Positions 61,790 to 64,000 of a DNA stretch of 64,000 bases are shown one piece after another. The notes beneath the pieces are model-generated. The model did no database searches. It had not been told where the DNA came from and worked only from the letters and a program-made list of their open reading frames with translations. The position numbers were made by a program, and so were the translations under genes. Location: contig NZ_JBHEEH010000001.1 in the NCBI RefSeq assembly GCF_041929845.1, positions 62,001-126,000 of the forward strand, in the 5' to 3' direction. The stretch is from Paenochrobactrum pullorum. GTDB taxonomy: Bacteria > Pseudomonadota > Alphaproteobacteria > Rhizobiales > Rhizobiaceae. The first letter of the stretch is position 1, and each line of letters starts with the position of its first letter.

Positions 61790-62215
61790 ATGGCAAATTT
61801 CACTATTGGAGAAGTTTCGGCTGGCAGCGGCGTCAAAGTGCCGACAATCCGTTATTATGAACAGTCCGGTCTTATGCCGGCACCGGAACGAAGTGAAGGC
61901 AACCGCCGTCTTTATGAACAGGCCGATATTCGCCGATTGATCTTTATCAGGCACGCGCGTGAGCTCGGCTTTGAAGTCGAAGCTATCCGTGCTTTGCTGC
62001 ACTTGCAGGATAATCCCGGTCAGCCCTGCACCATTGCAGATCAATTGGCGCGTGAAAGGCTGATTGATGTGGAGAAGCGCATTGCTAAATTAATGGCTTT
62101 AAAAGCAGAATTGCAAAAAATGCTGGAAAGCTGTGCTCATGGCCGCGTGGATGAATGCCGTGTCATTGAAGTTTTAAGCAATCATGACGAGTGCATTCAC
62201 CACCAATCCTCATGA
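61790..62215 (+). CDS. MerR-family metal-responsive regulator
   Basis: 141 aa from ATG 61790; a GTG at 61766 is in frame but lies inside the operator. The N-terminal winged helix reads TIGEVSAGSGVKVPTIRYYEQSGLM and EGNRRLYEQADIRRLIFIRHARELGF, followed by a dimerisation helix. The C-terminal metal site has Cys and His in PGQPCTIAD, ESCAHGRVDECRV and HDECIHH, in the manner of ZntR/CadR/PbrR. It probably activates the divergent zntA through promoter distortion. Zn, Cd or Pb specificity is not decided. Its end overlaps the convergent exporter gene by six bases. Confidence 0.9.
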   Translation: MANFTIGEVSAGSGVKVPTIRYYEQSGLMPAPERSEGNRRLYEQADIRRLIFIRHARELGFEVEAIRALLHLQDNPGQPCTIADQLARERLIDVEKRIAKLMALKAELQKMLESCAHGRVDECRVIEVLSNHDECIHHQSS

Positions 62216-63070
62216 TTTACGTTTGAAAATCATGTCCTTTGCTGCCAGAACCGCACCGGCAGTAATGAGTAAACAAGCGGCCAGAATACGCCAGCTCGGT
62301 TCGGCAGCACCCGCCACAATTAACACAAGCGTGGATAATAGAGGCGCTGCATAGCTGGCTGCACCCAAGACCTGAATATTGCCGCGCTTGACACCATAAT
62401 CCCATGCATAAAAGGCCGCCCCCACCGGCAAAAGCCCCAAGCCCAAAATGGCCACCCACTGGCTGGTATTTTCCGGCCAGACGGTTTGTTCCAGCATCAA
62501 ATGGCAAAGCAGTGATAAAACCGCAGTTGCTGCACAAAAGCCGGTCACAGCATCGGTGGGCACTTGCTTGAAGCGGCGAGACAACAATGAATAGGTGGCC
62601 CACGTCACCGCACAAAGTGCCGCCACCAGATAACCAAAGCCATAACGGGCATCAAAGCCAATGCCGCCACCTTTGGTCACCACCAGCACCATACCGGCAA
62701 GCCCCAGCAGCGTTCCGGCAATGTGATAATATTTCAATTTCTCACCCGGCATCAAAGCAGAGCCAACAACGATCAAGAGTGGCCACAGATAAGCGATCAG
62801 ACTGGCATCGACGGGCGGCGCATTGCGCAATGCGGTAAAATATAAAAAGTGGTAGCCGAACAACCCGACCACGCCCACCAGCCACACTATAGCTGGCTGG
62901 CGGAGGTTTTTGATCGCTTGCGGGCGCCAAATCCAGGAAATGATCCCTAAACAAGCCCCAATAGCAAAGCTCATGGCTGAAAGCTGAAATGGCGGCACCT
63001 GACCTGACGCAGCCGTGAATAAAGCGAGCAAAGCCCACATAAGAATGGCTGCAAAGCCAACCAGAGTTGC
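62210..63070 (-). CDS. DMT (EamA) family transporter
   Basis: 286 aa from GTG 63070, directly behind GGGAGGGG; a GTG at 63106 would add 12 residues. Ten membrane segments in two EamA repeats: ATLVGFAAILMWALLALF at the start and ALCAVTWATYSLLSRRFKQVP in the second half. YddG-type aromatic amino acid or metabolite export is the nearest resemblance; substrate unknown. Convergent with the MerR gene, and unlikely to be part of the metal response. Confidence 0.88.
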   Translation of the reverse strand, partial: ATLVGFAAILMWALLALFTAASGQVPPFQLSAMSFAIGACLGIISWIWRPQAIKNLRQPAIVWLVGVVGLFGYHFLYFTALRNAPPVDASLIAYLWPLLIVVGSALMPGEKLKYYHIAGTLLGLAGMVLVVTKGGGIGFDARYGFGYLVAALCAVTWATYSLLSRRFKQVPTDAVTGFCAATAVLSLLCHLMLEQTVWPENTSQWVAILGLGLLPVGAAFYAWDYGVKRGNIQVLGAASYAAPLLSTLVLIVAGAAEPSWRILAACLLITAGAVLAAKDMIFKRKS

Positions 63071-63142
63071 CACGTCCCCTCCCGTTTCAATGCCCCCTGA
63101 CCACACATCCCCTCTGTTGTCAGTTCACTGACTGGAATGCGA

Positions 63143-63931
63143 TCAGTTTACTTTTTCAAAACGCGTGGCTGAAACTTTAACCGTTCCTATTTTTGTGCCG
63201 ATGCGTGCTTCTACCGGGGCATAAATGCCTGAATTTCCAAGTGTTGCAAAACTTATACTGATCTTACTCTTATTGGCCAGATAATTAATTGATTCTTTGT
63301 CCTTTTGATAACCACCCAGCGGCACAAAGCGAGCGGTACATTCCACGGTTTCACCTTTAAAACCTTTAGTGGAATATTTGCCCTTTCCCGAATAGGTCAA
63401 ACGTAAATCAGCCCGCGTCTGACCATCAAAGGTTTTCAAGACTTGTGCACAAACATCCTGCGGTGATTTTGCCCTAATCATCATCGCTGAAATCGGATCG
63501 GAAATGTTTTTCAAATGTACTTCGGTCAGCGCTACCCAAGGATCGCGTTTTTTTACTGCCGGTGAATTTTTGGTATCTGTTACACGGCCATTAGCAAAAC
63601 GGATCGTCGTCGATTTGGCTTTTTTCTTATGTTGATATTGCAAATGATAAGAGCTTGGCCAAAAACTGCCCTTAGCCATTTTGCCGTTGATCGACAAGGT
63701 GCCATCGGTCTGATCGAAGATACGAGCGATTCCCGAACTGGCAAAATCACCTTTCAAAATATAATCATTCTGGCCAATATGGGTCTGCGTATTGGCGCGG
63801 GCAATCGTCAAACCAATGATAGAAATCCTGTATTGGGTGGCATAAACATCATCAGCATACGCTGAAGCATTTTGCGACATTAAGCTTGCAAAACCGACAG
63901 ACCCCACCAATAAAAATTTTATAATCGACAT
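63143..63931 (-). CDS. DUF3108 domain periplasmic protein
   Basis: 262 aa from ATG 63931 (GGAGG upstream). Signal peptide SIIKFLLVGSVGFASLMSQNASAYA, cleaved near ASAYA. The mature beta-rich chain, with TQYRISIIGLTIARANTQTHIGQNDYILKGDFASSG and later LTYSGKGKYSTKGFKGETVECTARFVPLGGY, matches DUF3108, of unknown function in the periplasm. The family's final strands (IYAPVEARIGTKIGTVKVSATRFEKV) are present. The remaining 69 bases of the window hold nothing I can name. Confidence 0.85.
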   Translation of the reverse strand: MSIIKFLLVGSVGFASLMSQNASAYADDVYATQYRISIIGLTIARANTQTHIGQNDYILKGDFASSGIARIFDQTDGTLSINGKMAKGSFWPSSYHLQYQHKKKAKSTTIRFANGRVTDTKNSPAVKKRDPWVALTEVHLKNISDPISAMMIRAKSPQDVCAQVLKTFDGQTRADLRLTYSGKGKYSTKGFKGETVECTARFVPLGGYQKDKESINYLANKSKISISFATLGNSGIYAPVEARIGTKIGTVKVSATRFEKVN

Positions 63932-64000
63932 AAAGAGGCCTCCGTTCGGTGATTCAAACCATATTTGCAGCAAATTTATCCTTTAAAACTTGTATTGAAG

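Overview
The window is a chromosomal stretch from an alphaproteobacterium of the order Hyphomicrobiales (Rhizobiales), most likely family Brucellaceae. The strongest family-level marker is a lipoprotein at 52692-53243 that closely matches Brucella Omp19 as I remember it. Also consistent are the cenR (otpR) regulator, the hemC-hemD-Mic60-hemY cluster, the mdh-sucC-sucD-sucA-sucB-lpdA cluster, and a two-palindrome RIME-like repeat. Base composition looks close to half GC, lower than I expect for Brucella itself, so a lower-GC relative such as Pseudochrobactrum is plausible. That genus is an inference from memory.

Layout. 1-7 kb: envelope and lipid genes (DUF218 protein, plsC), ppa, small conserved genes (DUF167, YggT, chaC, DUF2125), then tyrC-hisC. 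7-10 kb: a cyclic-nucleotide-binding protein and the cenR response regulator, then a LicD-like gene behind a structured leader and a short upstream ORF. 10-13.6 kb: a tight five-gene minus-strand operon (tsaD, gpsA, YciI-like, EVE, lysine methyltransferase-like). 13.7-19 kb: heme genes hemC-hemD with Mic60-like and HemY proteins and a TerB-like gene. 19-25.4 kb: aqpZ, a small lipoprotein, a methyltransferase ending inside a RIME-like repeat, xthA, a LolA-like carrier and ftsK with a CtrA-type site upstream. 25.5-29 kb: an AT-rich glycosyltransferase, tesB and a UbiH-type hydroxylase. 29-32.7 kb: sdhCDAB. 33-38 kb: a GNAT protein, leuC, rplS, a DUF4260 gene, trmD and rimM. 38-51 kb: xerC, a TraB-family gene, then the TCA cluster lpdA/sucB/sucA/sucD/sucC/mdh. 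51-59 kb: zapE, omp19, dapF-mtaB-ftsY-yciB, gloB. 59-64 kb: a Zn/Cd/Pb efflux ATPase with a divergent MerR regulator and a recognisable MerR-type promoter, a DMT exporter and a DUF3108 protein.

Most of the window is conserved housekeeping. The TCA genes cover oxoglutarate to oxaloacetate except fumarase (sucAB-lpdA, sucCD, sdhCDAB, mdh). The mdh and sdh upstream regions share a 12-base word, and mdh also has a long inverted repeat, so common control is possible. No rRNA, tRNA, insertion sequence, prophage or CRISPR array was recognised. I did not find a convincing wholly new system. The best leads are regulatory: the CtrA-type dyad before ftsK, the uORF and leader before the LicD-like gene, the palindrome before cenR, the inverted repeat before mdh, and the hexamer tract encoding the His-Asp linker of the metal ATPase.
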